Origin: Microcaldota archaeon
Lineage (GTDB): Archaea > Micrarchaeota > Micrarchaeia > Anstonellales > Bilamarchaeaceae
Reading direction: 5' to 3'
DNA: 8,352 bases
Assembly (NCBI GenBank): GCA_023247345.1
Contig: JAHFGR010000050.1
Coordinates: 1 to 8,352, forward strand
The translations under genes were made by a program, and so were the position numbers. The notes under the pieces are model-generated. The model saw only the letters and a list, made by a program, of their open reading frames with translations. It made no database searches and had not been told where the DNA came from. Shown one piece after another: positions 1 to 5,750 of the stretch (positions are counted from its first letter, which is position 1; each line of letters opens with the position of its first letter).

Positions 1-375
1 TTTAAATTTGATAAAGAAGACAAGATATTAAGAATAATACAGGAAATTCAAAATAGGTACATGGTTATAAAGGCGCTTAATGGCAATGGCAGTTTGATAG
101 GCTGCAATATAGTTCTGAAGCGCGGGCCGTTTTTTAAGGTTGGTGGTTTTCCGAACGCACCGCAAGAAGATAGTGCAATGACAAAATTAATGGTAAAGTT
201 AGGAAAGGTGATGTATCTTCCAACACCGAGAGTAATTACATCTTCTAGAAGAGTTAAAAAAACAGGTGTGTTGAATTCCTTGTTATATTACGCGAATCTC
301 GAGTTAGTATCGAATAACAAAAATGAAACATTGAAGAAGGTGTCTTTATTCAAGGATTATAAGGAAGTAAGATAG
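1..375 (+). CDS. Family 2 glycosyltransferase, C-terminal fragment (5' end outside window)
   Basis: The frame is open from base 1, so the gene begins before the window; about 124 residues are visible. The segment GSLIGCNIVLKR followed by FFKVGGFP and then an ED pair (about visible residues 56-57) and TSSRRVKKTG matches the acceptor-side half of GT-A fold family 2 glycosyltransferases. There a small-residue/Cys-Asn motif precedes an 'F..vGGF' turn, the ED acts as catalytic base and the RR follows. Such enzymes transfer sugars from nucleotide or lipid-phosphate donors to surface glycans or lipids. No membrane segment is seen in the last 80 residues, and the tail is short and lysine-rich. It converges on paralog A, with 14 nt between the stop codons. 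The donor and acceptor cannot be judged from this fragment. The family call is from motifs, not a search. Confidence 0.75.
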   Translation, partial: FKFDKEDKILRIIQEIQNRYMVIKALNGNGSLIGCNIVLKRGPFFKVGGFPNAPQEDSAMTKLMVKLGKVMYLPTPRVITSSRRVKKTGVLNSLLYYANLELVSNNKNETLKKVSLFKDYKEVR

Positions 376-389
376 AAGCTAACGATACG

Positions 390-1214
390 TCAAATGGGCC
401 ACAACGCCACCCCGTAACCGCCCGAAGGCCAGTTGCCGAGACCGACGACCCTCCTGTAGTCGAAGTAGTAGTCGCGGGCAACAGGGCCCAAATAAGATGA
501 ATCTTTTAATCTCCAAAGATGTCTTGCATCTGAACTTTCTTTTACTGCTTCACCATGAGGAATACCTGTTTCAGCATCATACCTGTGCCAACTATTTTCT
601 TTAGCAAAACTCTCAACTTGATGAACGCTCCGTTCATCGACTCTTAGTTCGTATCTGTTATCTCCCAACGCCATCAATTCGAAATCCGGGTGTTCAATAA
701 CTAATGCGCAGTTTGCTTTTCCTCTAAATTGTTCTGGAACGTTGAAAGAAAAAGAATATTTTACTTTATTATGCTCCCAACTAAAAATGACATTCTTACC
801 GAATTTTTTATCTGGTGCTTCGTAGATAACCAAGGTTCCAGTCCAAACAGAGTGATTCGCTCTAAGATACTGCTCATCTGTTGTTTCTGTTAGAATTCTA
901 TCATGGATGTCATTAGGGACAATTAGTTTTCCTTCTCTTTTGGCTAATGCTAAAGCTTCAAAGAAATTTAGGCCTCTATGAAATTCAATTACTTGTTTTA
1001 CTTTCTCCGGGTCCATTGACCTTAGCATTTGACTTGCTTTTCTTGCTCGTTCTGCAAATGATTGACCGGTAACGTCTGGTTGTCTTGCTTCATGCTTATC
1101 TATTGGGCCGTATCTTCTGAATCTGGAATCTGCTGCCAATGTGAAGGTATCTGGCCTAGCGTCTCGTGTTTTACTCGCTACCAAATGTCCATTATTCGCG
1201 GCTAATATTCGCAT
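390..1214 (-). CDS. Paralog A of a four-member family; putative DGR-type variable protein
   Basis: A 274-residue protein of unknown biochemical role. The N-terminal 30 residues are unique. Residues 31-110 carry the family core (RYGP, RQPDVTGQS, LRSMDPEKVKQVIEF, FFEALALAKREGKLIVPND, HDRILTET). Residues 124-195 carry the second core (WTGTLVIYEAPDKKFGKN, QFRGK.NCAL, EHPDFEL, NRYELRV), and 215-238 carry DAETGIPHG and SSDARHLWRL. Residues 240-274 are the hypervariable end, with fixed points SYLG, R, RRVV, GVAL. The coding strand for residues 247-267 has 39 G/C of 63 bases and 17 of 21 codons ending in C or T, unlike the AT-rich body. By resemblance to DGR targets I infer a C-type-lectin-like binding domain displayed at the C-terminus. 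No signal peptide is evident. A TATA-like box lies at -25 to -32, so the mRNA is probably leaderless from this ATG. It stands alone, 57 nt after cysS. Confidence 0.8.
   Translation of the reverse strand: MRILAANNGHLVASKTRDARPDTFTLAADSRFRRYGPIDKHEARQPDVTGQSFAERARKASQMLRSMDPEKVKQVIEFHRGLNFFEALALAKREGKLIVPNDIHDRILTETTDEQYLRANHSVWTGTLVIYEAPDKKFGKNVIFSWEHNKVKYSFSFNVPEQFRGKANCALVIEHPDFELMALGDNRYELRVDERSVHQVESFAKENSWHRYDAETGIPHGEAVKESSDARHLWRLKDSSYLGPVARDYYFDYRRVVGLGNWPSGGYGVALWPI
393..497 (-). other. Candidate DGR variable region of paralog A
   Basis: This encodes residues 240-274. Compared with paralogs C and D, the frame SYLG-P/L-V/L-A/C-R, then VV ten residues before GVA, is kept, while the positions between differ almost completely. 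The codons are mostly NNC/NNT, as expected if AAC/AAT template codons had been randomised at adenines. The 3' end carries GGGGTGGCG, shared with C and nearly with D, which could serve as the homing (IMH-like) segment. The template repeat itself is not in the window, so the call rests on comparison of paralogs only. Confidence 0.6.
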
Positions 1215-1238
1215 GTTAATTATAATGTTAATATATGC

Positions 1239-1246
1239 TTTTAAAA
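1239..1246 (-). promoter_or_regulatory. TATA box of paralog A
   Basis: TTTTAAAA on the minus strand sits 25-32 nt before the ATG of paralog A. Archaeal transcription normally starts about 25 nt after the box, which puts the start at or within a few bases of the ATG: a leaderless transcript. No Shine-Dalgarno site precedes this ATG. The following bases (CATATATTAACAT) resemble those at the same place before paralog D, suggesting a duplicated promoter. Confidence 0.6.
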
Positions 1247-1271
1247 GTTTTGATTAGAACTGGGCAACATG

Positions 1272-2753
1272 CTAAGCCAACTTCCATCTCTTTCCTTTTT
1301 CTTTATCCTCTAAAAGTATGCCGATTTCTGCTAGCTTAGCTCTAACAAGATCTGCTTCTTTGAATTTTTTCTTTAATCTTAAAGCGTCTCTGATCTTTAT
1401 TATTAAGTCCAAGTGTTCTTCTGAACTATACTTCTTACTATAATCTATGTTATCATCAATACCTGCCGGACCACCAGCAAGATTTTGAATTAGACCAACT
1501 TGTTCAAATACCTTTTTAATCTCATTAAGTTTATTTTCTAAGTTATCTTTCTTCTCTTCCAATCCAAATATCCGAAGTATTTTTTCTAATTCCTTTATCA
1601 ATTCATTTACGTGCTCGCTATCAATATTTTTGCTTGCGATGTGAGTATTTACTATTCTCAATAAATCGAACAGCGCGGCAAGTGCATCAGGAGTATTAAA
1701 ATCGCTATCCATATTTTTATAGAATTCTTGAATTTTATCTTTTGTCTCGGACCTGAATTCCTTGTTCGCTTTTCCGTCTTTTCCTATTTCTTTCATCAAT
1801 CCAAGCGTGTTGAATATTCGTTCTACAGATTCTTCTGCTGCGCTTAACTGCTCTTCGCTATAATCAATAGGACTTCGATAATGAGTTTGAATGAAGAATA
1901 ATCGAATTGCATTTGCGCTGAACTTGTCAGCTGCTTCTTTAACAGTGATAAAATTACCTAAACTTTTACTCATTTTTTCTCCGTCGACAGTAAGAAAACC
2001 AGTATGCAACCAATAATTGCAAAACTTGCCATTAACTGGCTCGCTTTGCGCAATTTCATTTTCATGATGTGGGAATATTAGGTCACGCGCACCACCATGA
2101 ATATCTAGATTTTTTGAGTATTTGTTTGCCATAGCACTGCATTCAATATGCCAACCTGGCCTGCCCTTGCCCCATGGCGAATCAAACTCGATTATTTCGC
2201 CCTTGGTTTTTTTCCATAACGCAAAGTCTTCTGCTGCTTTCTTTGTTTCATCCACTTCAATGCGCGAACCGGATTTTATCTCGTCCATTTTTTGGCCAGA
2301 AAGCTTACCATAGTTTTTGAACTTACCTACATTATAATAGACACCCGTATCAGTCTCGTAAGCGAATTCTTTTTCTATCAGTTTTTTTATGAGCTCGATT
2401 ATTTCGCCGACGTGCTCGGTTACTTTCGGATAAACATTAGCACGCAAAATATTAAGTTTATCAAAATATTCTAAAGCATCTCTATGGTTGCGCTCCACGA
2501 GCTTTGCTGGTTCTTCGCCAATTTGCTTGCAGCGCTTTATTATCTTGTCATCTACATCGGTAATGTTTTGTATGTGAAAAATAGAGTGACCGTTCGAAGT
2601 TAAATATCGCTTAATAACATCAAATGCGATATAAGTACGCGTATGCCCGATATGCGCGCTATCATAAGGAGTAAGCCCGCAAACATACATGGAGACATCT
2701 TTCCCTAACTGAAAATCTTCTAATCGCTTAGAAAGAGAATTATAAACTTGCAT
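1272..2753 (-). CDS. cysS: Cysteinyl-tRNA synthetase
   Basis: A 493-residue class I aminoacyl-tRNA synthetase that activates cysteine with ATP and charges tRNA-Cys in the cytoplasm. The HIGH signature is residues 34-37 and the KMSKS loop 260-264. The four expected zinc ligands that select cysteine are visible: Cys25 (YVCG), Cys205 (WHIECSAM), His230 and Glu234 (PHHENE). The helical anticodon-binding region follows from about residue 300, and the length is normal for the family. One deviation is the stretch EQVGLIQNLAGGPAGIDDN in the C-terminal part (about residues 415-433), which looks like a loop insertion. The start is fixed by a TATA box 22-29 nt upstream, implying a leaderless mRNA. The gene is divergent from the membrane-protein genes and shares that TATA box with them. 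Paralog A follows in the same direction but has its own promoter. Confidence 0.97.
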   Translation of the reverse strand: MQVYNSLSKRLEDFQLGKDVSMYVCGLTPYDSAHIGHTRTYIAFDVIKRYLTSNGHSIFHIQNITDVDDKIIKRCKQIGEEPAKLVERNHRDALEYFDKLNILRANVYPKVTEHVGEIIELIKKLIEKEFAYETDTGVYYNVGKFKNYGKLSGQKMDEIKSGSRIEVDETKKAAEDFALWKKTKGEIIEFDSPWGKGRPGWHIECSAMANKYSKNLDIHGGARDLIFPHHENEIAQSEPVNGKFCNYWLHTGFLTVDGEKMSKSLGNFITVKEAADKFSANAIRLFFIQTHYRSPIDYSEEQLSAAEESVERIFNTLGLMKEIGKDGKANKEFRSETKDKIQEFYKNMDSDFNTPDALAALFDLLRIVNTHIASKNIDSEHVNELIKELEKILRIFGLEEKKDNLENKLNEIKKVFEQVGLIQNLAGGPAGIDDNIDYSKKYSSEEHLDLIIKIRDALRLKKKFKEADLVRAKLAEIGILLEDKEKGKRWKLA

Positions 2754-2774
2754 AATTGCCTGAGCTAGTAAATG

Positions 2775-2782
2775 TTTATAAA
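2775..2782. promoter_or_regulatory. Palindromic TATA box shared by cysS and the divergent membrane gene
   Basis: TTTATAAA is its own reverse complement. Leftwards it lies at -22 to -29 from the cysS ATG, ideal for a leaderless start. Rightwards, transcription about 25 nt on would begin near 2803-2806, leaving a roughly 12-nt leader that just includes the GGTGATC site at 2807-2813 and the ATG at 2817. No second good box is seen in the 63-nt gap between the two start codons. Confidence 0.6.
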
Positions 2783-2806
2783 TTTATTCTTAGTAACAAC
2801 AAACAA

Positions 2807-2813
2807 GGTGATC
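2807..2813 (+). promoter_or_regulatory. Shine-Dalgarno site deciding the start at 2817
   Basis: GGTGATC is fully complementary to the GAUCACC at the 3' end of archaeal 16S rRNA and sits 3 nt before the ATG at 2817. The in-frame ATG at 2772 overlaps the TATA box and should lie upstream of the transcript, so it is not the start. Confidence 0.8.
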
Positions 2814-2816
2814 TTA

Positions 2817-3293
2817 ATGGTAGATGCTCCGGCAAGTAGTTCTTCTGGCCCAGCGCCAACTTTTCTGGATAATCCAAAGTTTTTAGCAGGTCTTTCTTAT
2901 ATGCTTGGCGGTGTAACTGCATATGGATTAGGTTATGGAAACTTATCCGCAATTATTTCTGTAATTTTGCCACTTGTAATATATTTTGCTAAGAAGGATG
3001 ATGCATTTGTACGCTTTCATGCATTCCAGGCATTTTTATGGTCTGGATTGCTTTTTGTAGTAGGTTATATCATGGGATTAGTACTGTTGCAGTCAGTAAC
3101 TAGCGCGTATTATGATCCTTATGGATATTATGCGGGCGGCGGGTTTGGCGCAACGTTTGGTTTAGTTGGTTTGTTTAGTTTTGTAGGATTAGTAGCAATA
3201 ATAGTTGACTTATTCCTCGCGATAAAAGCATACAACGGAGACAAGATAAAGCTTCCGGTCTTGGGTGCTCTCGCAGCAAAACCTTTCTTCTAA
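2817..3293 (+). CDS. DUF4870/Tic20-like small membrane protein
   Basis: A 158-residue integral membrane protein. A Ser/Pro/Ala-rich N-terminal tail (residues 2-15) is followed by a hydrophobic stretch at about 22-40, a helix at 43-57, a helix at 69-92 and a helix at 113-137. A Tyr/Gly-rich loop (SAYYDPYGYYAGGG, 96-109) lies between the last two. The segment LPLVIYFAKKDDAFVRFHAFQAFLW (positions 51-75; charged KKDD then RFHAFQ) is the hallmark of the DUF4870/Tic20-like family. The end (YNGDKIKLPVLG) also fits that family. The molecular function is unknown. Start choice is set by the Shine-Dalgarno site and TATA box described separately. It is followed after 30 nt by a second membrane-protein reading frame, with a T-rich stretch between them. 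Confidence 0.8.
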   Translation: MVDAPASSSSGPAPTFLDNPKFLAGLSYMLGGVTAYGLGYGNLSAIISVILPLVIYFAKKDDAFVRFHAFQAFLWSGLLFVVGYIMGLVLLQSVTSAYYDPYGYYAGGGFGATFGLVGLFSFVGLVAIIVDLFLAIKAYNGDKIKLPVLGALAAKPFF

Positions 3294-3311
3294 TTTTTTT
3301 TATTTTTATTT
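3294..3311 (+). terminator. Oligo-T transcription terminator
   Basis: Directly after the TAA stop come T8-A-T5-A-T3. Archaeal RNA polymerase terminates at such runs without a hairpin, so the upstream membrane gene probably ends here, at least in part. The distal part overlaps a possible TATA box (TATTTAAA, 3307-3314) for the next gene. Confidence 0.55.
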
Positions 3312-3314
3312 AAA

Positions 3315-3321
3315 GTTGATC
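3315..3321 (+). promoter_or_regulatory. Shine-Dalgarno-like site before an ATG at 3324
   Basis: GTTGATC followed by TT and ATG copies the layout of the site before the upstream gene (GGTGATC, TTA, ATG). It points to an ATG at 3324 that opens only a 17-codon frame (MTGETFGLKILVGVFIT, stop at 3375-3377), out of frame with the longer downstream frame. This is why a frameshift is suspected. Confidence 0.45.
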
Positions 3322-3376
3322 TTATGACTGGAGAAACGTTTGGACTTAAGATATTAGTAGGGGTTTTTATTACTTA

Positions 3377-3715
3377 ATGGGCGTTCTGTTTGTCCTTGTA
3401 GGTCTTGCTGCGTTATTCGGTGGAGCTTACATATTAGATGCAATGAAAAATGTTGGCGCACTTGGAGGTCTTTTTGGCGGCATTCTAGGTGGATTAATTG
3501 CTTATCTTGGAATTTTAACGCTTATCGCGAGTCTATTTCCTTTCTTAATAGGTTACTTTTTATGGAAGAGAAATAAGCTAGTTTATTATATAGTTCTAAT
3601 ATCCGCTTTCTTAAGTCTTCTAACAGTATTGGCTGGAAATTTAGTTGCTCTGCTTGCATTAATCCCAATATATATTTTATGGATTGATAAAGGAACAAGG
3701 GCGCTGTTTGCTTAG
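3377..3715 (+). CDS. Small multi-pass membrane protein, function unknown; N-terminus possibly frameshifted
   Basis: A 112-residue protein made almost entirely of hydrophobic helices (about 2-20, 27-60, 68-86 and 87-103), with a basic LWKRNK loop at 62-67. I do not recognise the family. The ATG at 3377 has no close Shine-Dalgarno site and overlaps the TAA of a 17-codon frame that does have one (ATG at 3324). A single extra T in the TTTTT run at 3364-3368 would fuse the two frames, giving a protein beginning MTGETFGLKILVGVFYYLMG, whose first helix would be longer and preceded by a normal polar tail. Alternatives are translational coupling through the TAATG overlap, or a separate promoter at 3307-3314. 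It converges on the protease gene, overlapping it by 4 nt at the stop codons. TTTTTT at 3720-3725 may end its transcript. Confidence 0.6.
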   Translation: MGVLFVLVGLAALFGGAYILDAMKNVGALGGLFGGILGGLIAYLGILTLIASLFPFLIGYFLWKRNKLVYYIVLISAFLSLLTVLAGNLVALLALIPIYILWIDKGTRALFA

Positions 3716-4800
3716 TGCCTTTTTTCTAATGCTTCTAAGTCATACTTAATTTGCCATTTTATCAATTCTAGGAAATGATCAACACGACAAGCACCAGACT
3801 CTCGCCCTGGATCAGCATGGCAAGTAAGACCGACTAGTTCACCAGTATCTTTAAGAAAAACCGGCCCACCACTAAAGCCAGGCTGGGCATAAGAACTAGT
3901 TCTTACAGTTTGATAAAAAGGCTCAGGTTTATCGTGTTTACCTAAGACCAATGCAGTATATTCAGGGTTAGTAATACGGCCAACCTGATAATAAACATTT
4001 CCATCAACGCGCCCAAGAACCTCGACAAATTTATCTCTTTTAATTTTATTTAACGGAGCGAATCTTATTTTATTTACTCTAAATTCTTCACCTTCACCAA
4101 TTGCCATTTTACATAAAGCAGCATCAAATTCCTTATAAGAAAGAAAACATCTTGCCGCATACGATTTTGAACCGTACTCTACGTAAAAGCTTGATGTGCT
4201 ATCTTCAACAATATGATGATTAGTAATAAAATAACCATTAGAACTAAGTAAAACTCCGCTTGCACCATTTATGTAAAGGAAGTTTCTTTCAATCTCTTCC
4301 TTTTGAGCGTGCGGATCCATCAACGGACCAGTTGTTACTTGCTTTAATACAGCTTGTAGACTTAGAACTTCGCTTAATAAACGATAATCTTCATAGGTAG
4401 GCTGTTGTATCCCGAGAGAAGCAAAATAAAGTTGAACAATGCTCGTATCTCTAGAAGAATTGGGTACGCGATCGCTCTTGGCAGAGCTCTTATCAGCTAG
4501 TTGCCCTCTTAGTCTTTCCGCTTCATCTTGCAAACTAGAAGTTTGTCTTGTTAATCGATCTACCTCGTCTATTAAAGCAGCGTTTCTTTGTCTAAGTGCA
4601 TCAGCATCTTGCGAGCCAGTATTGCCATTACTTTCATCGGGTGCTTGCTTAGCCCTTGCCTCCAAATCTCGATAAGTATCCTCGTGCATTACTACTGCGT
4701 GCGTTCCTGCCACTTGCCTTACCTCTCCTCGGTTCGGTGCGCATGCTGTAACGCCGATAGCTAAAGCAGTAGATAATGCTAATCTTCTCATAAAGCGCAT
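3712..4800 (-). CDS. Lipoprotein trypsin-like serine protease with N-terminal coiled coil
   Basis: A 362-residue predicted surface-anchored protease. Residues 1-20 are a signal peptide (basic start, hydrophobic core) ending in a VTAC lipobox, so Cys20 would be lipidated and the rest face outside the membrane. Residues 65-104 form a charged, Leu-spaced coiled coil (DALRQRN..LIDEVDRL..), followed by a Ser-rich linker. The protease domain spans about 175-350 with the full chymotrypsin/HtrA-type triad: His196 in ITNHHIVED, Asp226 in EFDAALCKM, Ser310 in PGFSGGPVF. Cys218/230 and Cys327/338 could form disulfides. No PDZ domain is present, so it is not a standard HtrA. The substrate is unknown. It has its own TATA box at -23 to -30 and lies 72 nt after paralog B on the same strand; a link to the variable proteins is only suggested by position. 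Confidence 0.88.
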   Translation of the reverse strand: MRFMRRLALSTALAIGVTACAPNRGEVRQVAGTHAVVMHEDTYRDLEARAKQAPDESNGNTGSQDADALRQRNAALIDEVDRLTRQTSSLQDEAERLRGQLADKSSAKSDRVPNSSRDTSIVQLYFASLGIQQPTYEDYRLLSEVLSLQAVLKQVTTGPLMDPHAQKEEIERNFLYINGASGVLLSSNGYFITNHHIVEDSTSSFYVEYGSKSYAARCFLSYKEFDAALCKMAIGEGEEFRVNKIRFAPLNKIKRDKFVEVLGRVDGNVYYQVGRITNPEYTALVLGKHDKPEPFYQTVRTSSYAQPGFSGGPVFLKDTGELVGLTCHADPGRESGACRVDHFLELIKWQIKYDLEALEKRH

Positions 4801-4822
4801 TAATTTATTTTAAACCGAAAGC

Positions 4823-4830
4823 TATTTAAA
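4823..4830 (-). promoter_or_regulatory. TATA box of the protease gene
   Basis: TTTAAATA on the minus strand at -23 to -30 from the ATG matches the archaeal consensus closely and predicts a leaderless mRNA. It supports the ATG at 4800 over the in-frame ATG three codons later, and it makes the protease a separate transcription unit from the D-C-B genes. Confidence 0.65.
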
Positions 4831-4872
4831 ACGCAACTTTACATATTTTCTTACATAAGAAAGAGCTAAATT

Positions 4873-5700
4873 TTAAAATAATGCTGCGCCGAAGCTAACT
4901 ACAGGTTTAGAGTCAGCACCAATGCTCGGCGCCTGATTGTAGAAACCGCTGGCCAAAAGACCAATATAGGTACCAACAGATCTCCATAAATGTGTCGAAC
5001 CTTTAATTGAAGAATCAACTTCAGTACCAAATGGGATTCCATTATTAGTTAAATACCAACCTGTTTGTTCAGGAAAACTTTTAACTCGGTGAACGCTCCG
5101 TTCATCAACCACTTTTAATTCGTACCTGTTGCTTCCCAAATCTGTTTGTCCCTTGGACAAATCTCTCGAACTTGCTACAAGTTCTCGATCAATTAATTCA
5201 AAATCAGAATAATCACCTATTATTGCACAATTTCTTTTTCCTTGGAATTTTTTTGGGACCTTGAACGACATAGAATAATTTAACTTAGCGTGACTTACGA
5301 AACTAAATATTACTGTATCTCTGAACTTCTCAGATGGTGCTTCACATATGATAAAAGTACCTGCCCATGTTGGATAATTTTCTCTAAAATATTCTTTATC
5401 CTTAGTTTCTGTTAGAATTCTATCATGAACATCACGAGGGACGATTAATCTTCCTTCTCTTTTTGCTGAGGCTAAAGCTTCAAAAACTGTTAAATCTCTG
5501 TGAAACTCTATTACTTGTTTTACTCGTTCCGGATCCATTGATCTTAGCATTTCTCTTCTTTGTCTTAGCTTATCTAGTTCCGTTCCCTCTACCTTCAACG
5601 CTCTAACTTCATGCTTATCCATTGGACTGTATCTGCCGAATGGGTCATTTGCTCTAGTAGCAGCAGGAACAGATAAAACTCTTTTTGCAGTTGTAATCAT
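4873..5700 (-). CDS. Paralog B of the four-member family, with a diverged C-terminal end
   Basis: A 275-residue protein when started at the ATG at 5700. An ATG five codons upstream lies inside the Shine-Dalgarno sequence itself (ATGGTGAT), so it is rejected. The family core is present: RYSPMDKHE, LRSMDPERVKQVIEF, EALASAKREGRLIVP, HDRILTET, AGTFIICEAP, KKFQGKRNCAI, DFEL, NRYELKV, GIPFG and HLWR. Residues 171-186 are a 16-residue insertion missing from A, C and D. The last 32 residues keep YIGLLA and a FGAAL ending but lack the R..RR.VV frame and the GC-rich NNC codons, so this copy does not look diversified. Its N-terminus (VPAATRANDPF) is closest to that of C (VAPIAMQANDPF). It starts 50 nt after the stop of C and has no TATA box of its own, so it is probably the last gene of the D-C-B operon. 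Function unknown. Confidence 0.78.
   Translation of the reverse strand: MITTAKRVLSVPAATRANDPFGRYSPMDKHEVRALKVEGTELDKLRQRREMLRSMDPERVKQVIEFHRDLTVFEALASAKREGRLIVPRDVHDRILTETKDKEYFRENYPTWAGTFIICEAPSEKFRDTVIFSFVSHAKLNYSMSFKVPKKFQGKRNCAIIGDYSDFELIDRELVASSRDLSKGQTDLGSNRYELKVVDERSVHRVKSFPEQTGWYLTNNGIPFGTEVDSSIKGSTHLWRSVGTYIGLLASGFYNQAPSIGADSKPVVSFGAALF
5143..5190 (-). repeat. 48-nt in-frame insertion in paralog B with two hairpins
   Basis: Aligned to the other paralogs (DFELIDLG), B has 48 extra nt. The insertion contains two perfect 7-bp inverted repeats with 3-nt loops: TTTGTCC/GGACAAA (5145-5161) and GAACTTG/CAAGTTC (5168-5184). TCTCGA is repeated directly at 5164-5169 and 5183-5188. The insert adds 16 residues without breaking the frame. 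Confidence 0.55.
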
Positions 5701-5707
5701 TCGAAAA

Positions 5708-5713
5708 ATCACC
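5708..5713 (-). promoter_or_regulatory. Shine-Dalgarno site of paralog B
   Basis: GGTGAT on the minus strand lies 7 nt before the ATG at 5700, and fixes that start against the ATG at 5715. An SD-led start fits an internal operon gene, in contrast with the leaderless first genes of this window. Confidence 0.7.
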
Positions 5714-5750
5714 ATTTTTCAAAACTTTACTTTTTTGCCAAAAAAGCAAA

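Noticed and set aside
2122..2474. Two plus-strand frames inside cysS
   Set aside because: Antisense shadows of a well-conserved synthetase, with no ribosome site or protein resemblance.
2772..2816. Start of the DUF4870-like protein at 2772
   Set aside because: The codons overlap the TATA box and would lie before the transcription start; the SD-led ATG at 2817 is better.
4439..4675. A 78-residue plus-strand frame inside the protease gene
   Set aside because: Antisense of the coiled-coil region; its Leu/Ser-rich composition is a by-product of that repeat-like coding.
5701..5715. Start of paralog B at 5715
   Set aside because: That ATG is part of the GGTGAT ribosome-binding site serving the ATG at 5700.
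5730..5746. Hairpin CTTTTTT-GCC-AAAAAAG between C and B as a terminator
   Set aside because: The stem is almost all A-T with no following T run in the minus direction, and B lacks its own promoter, so read-through is more likely.
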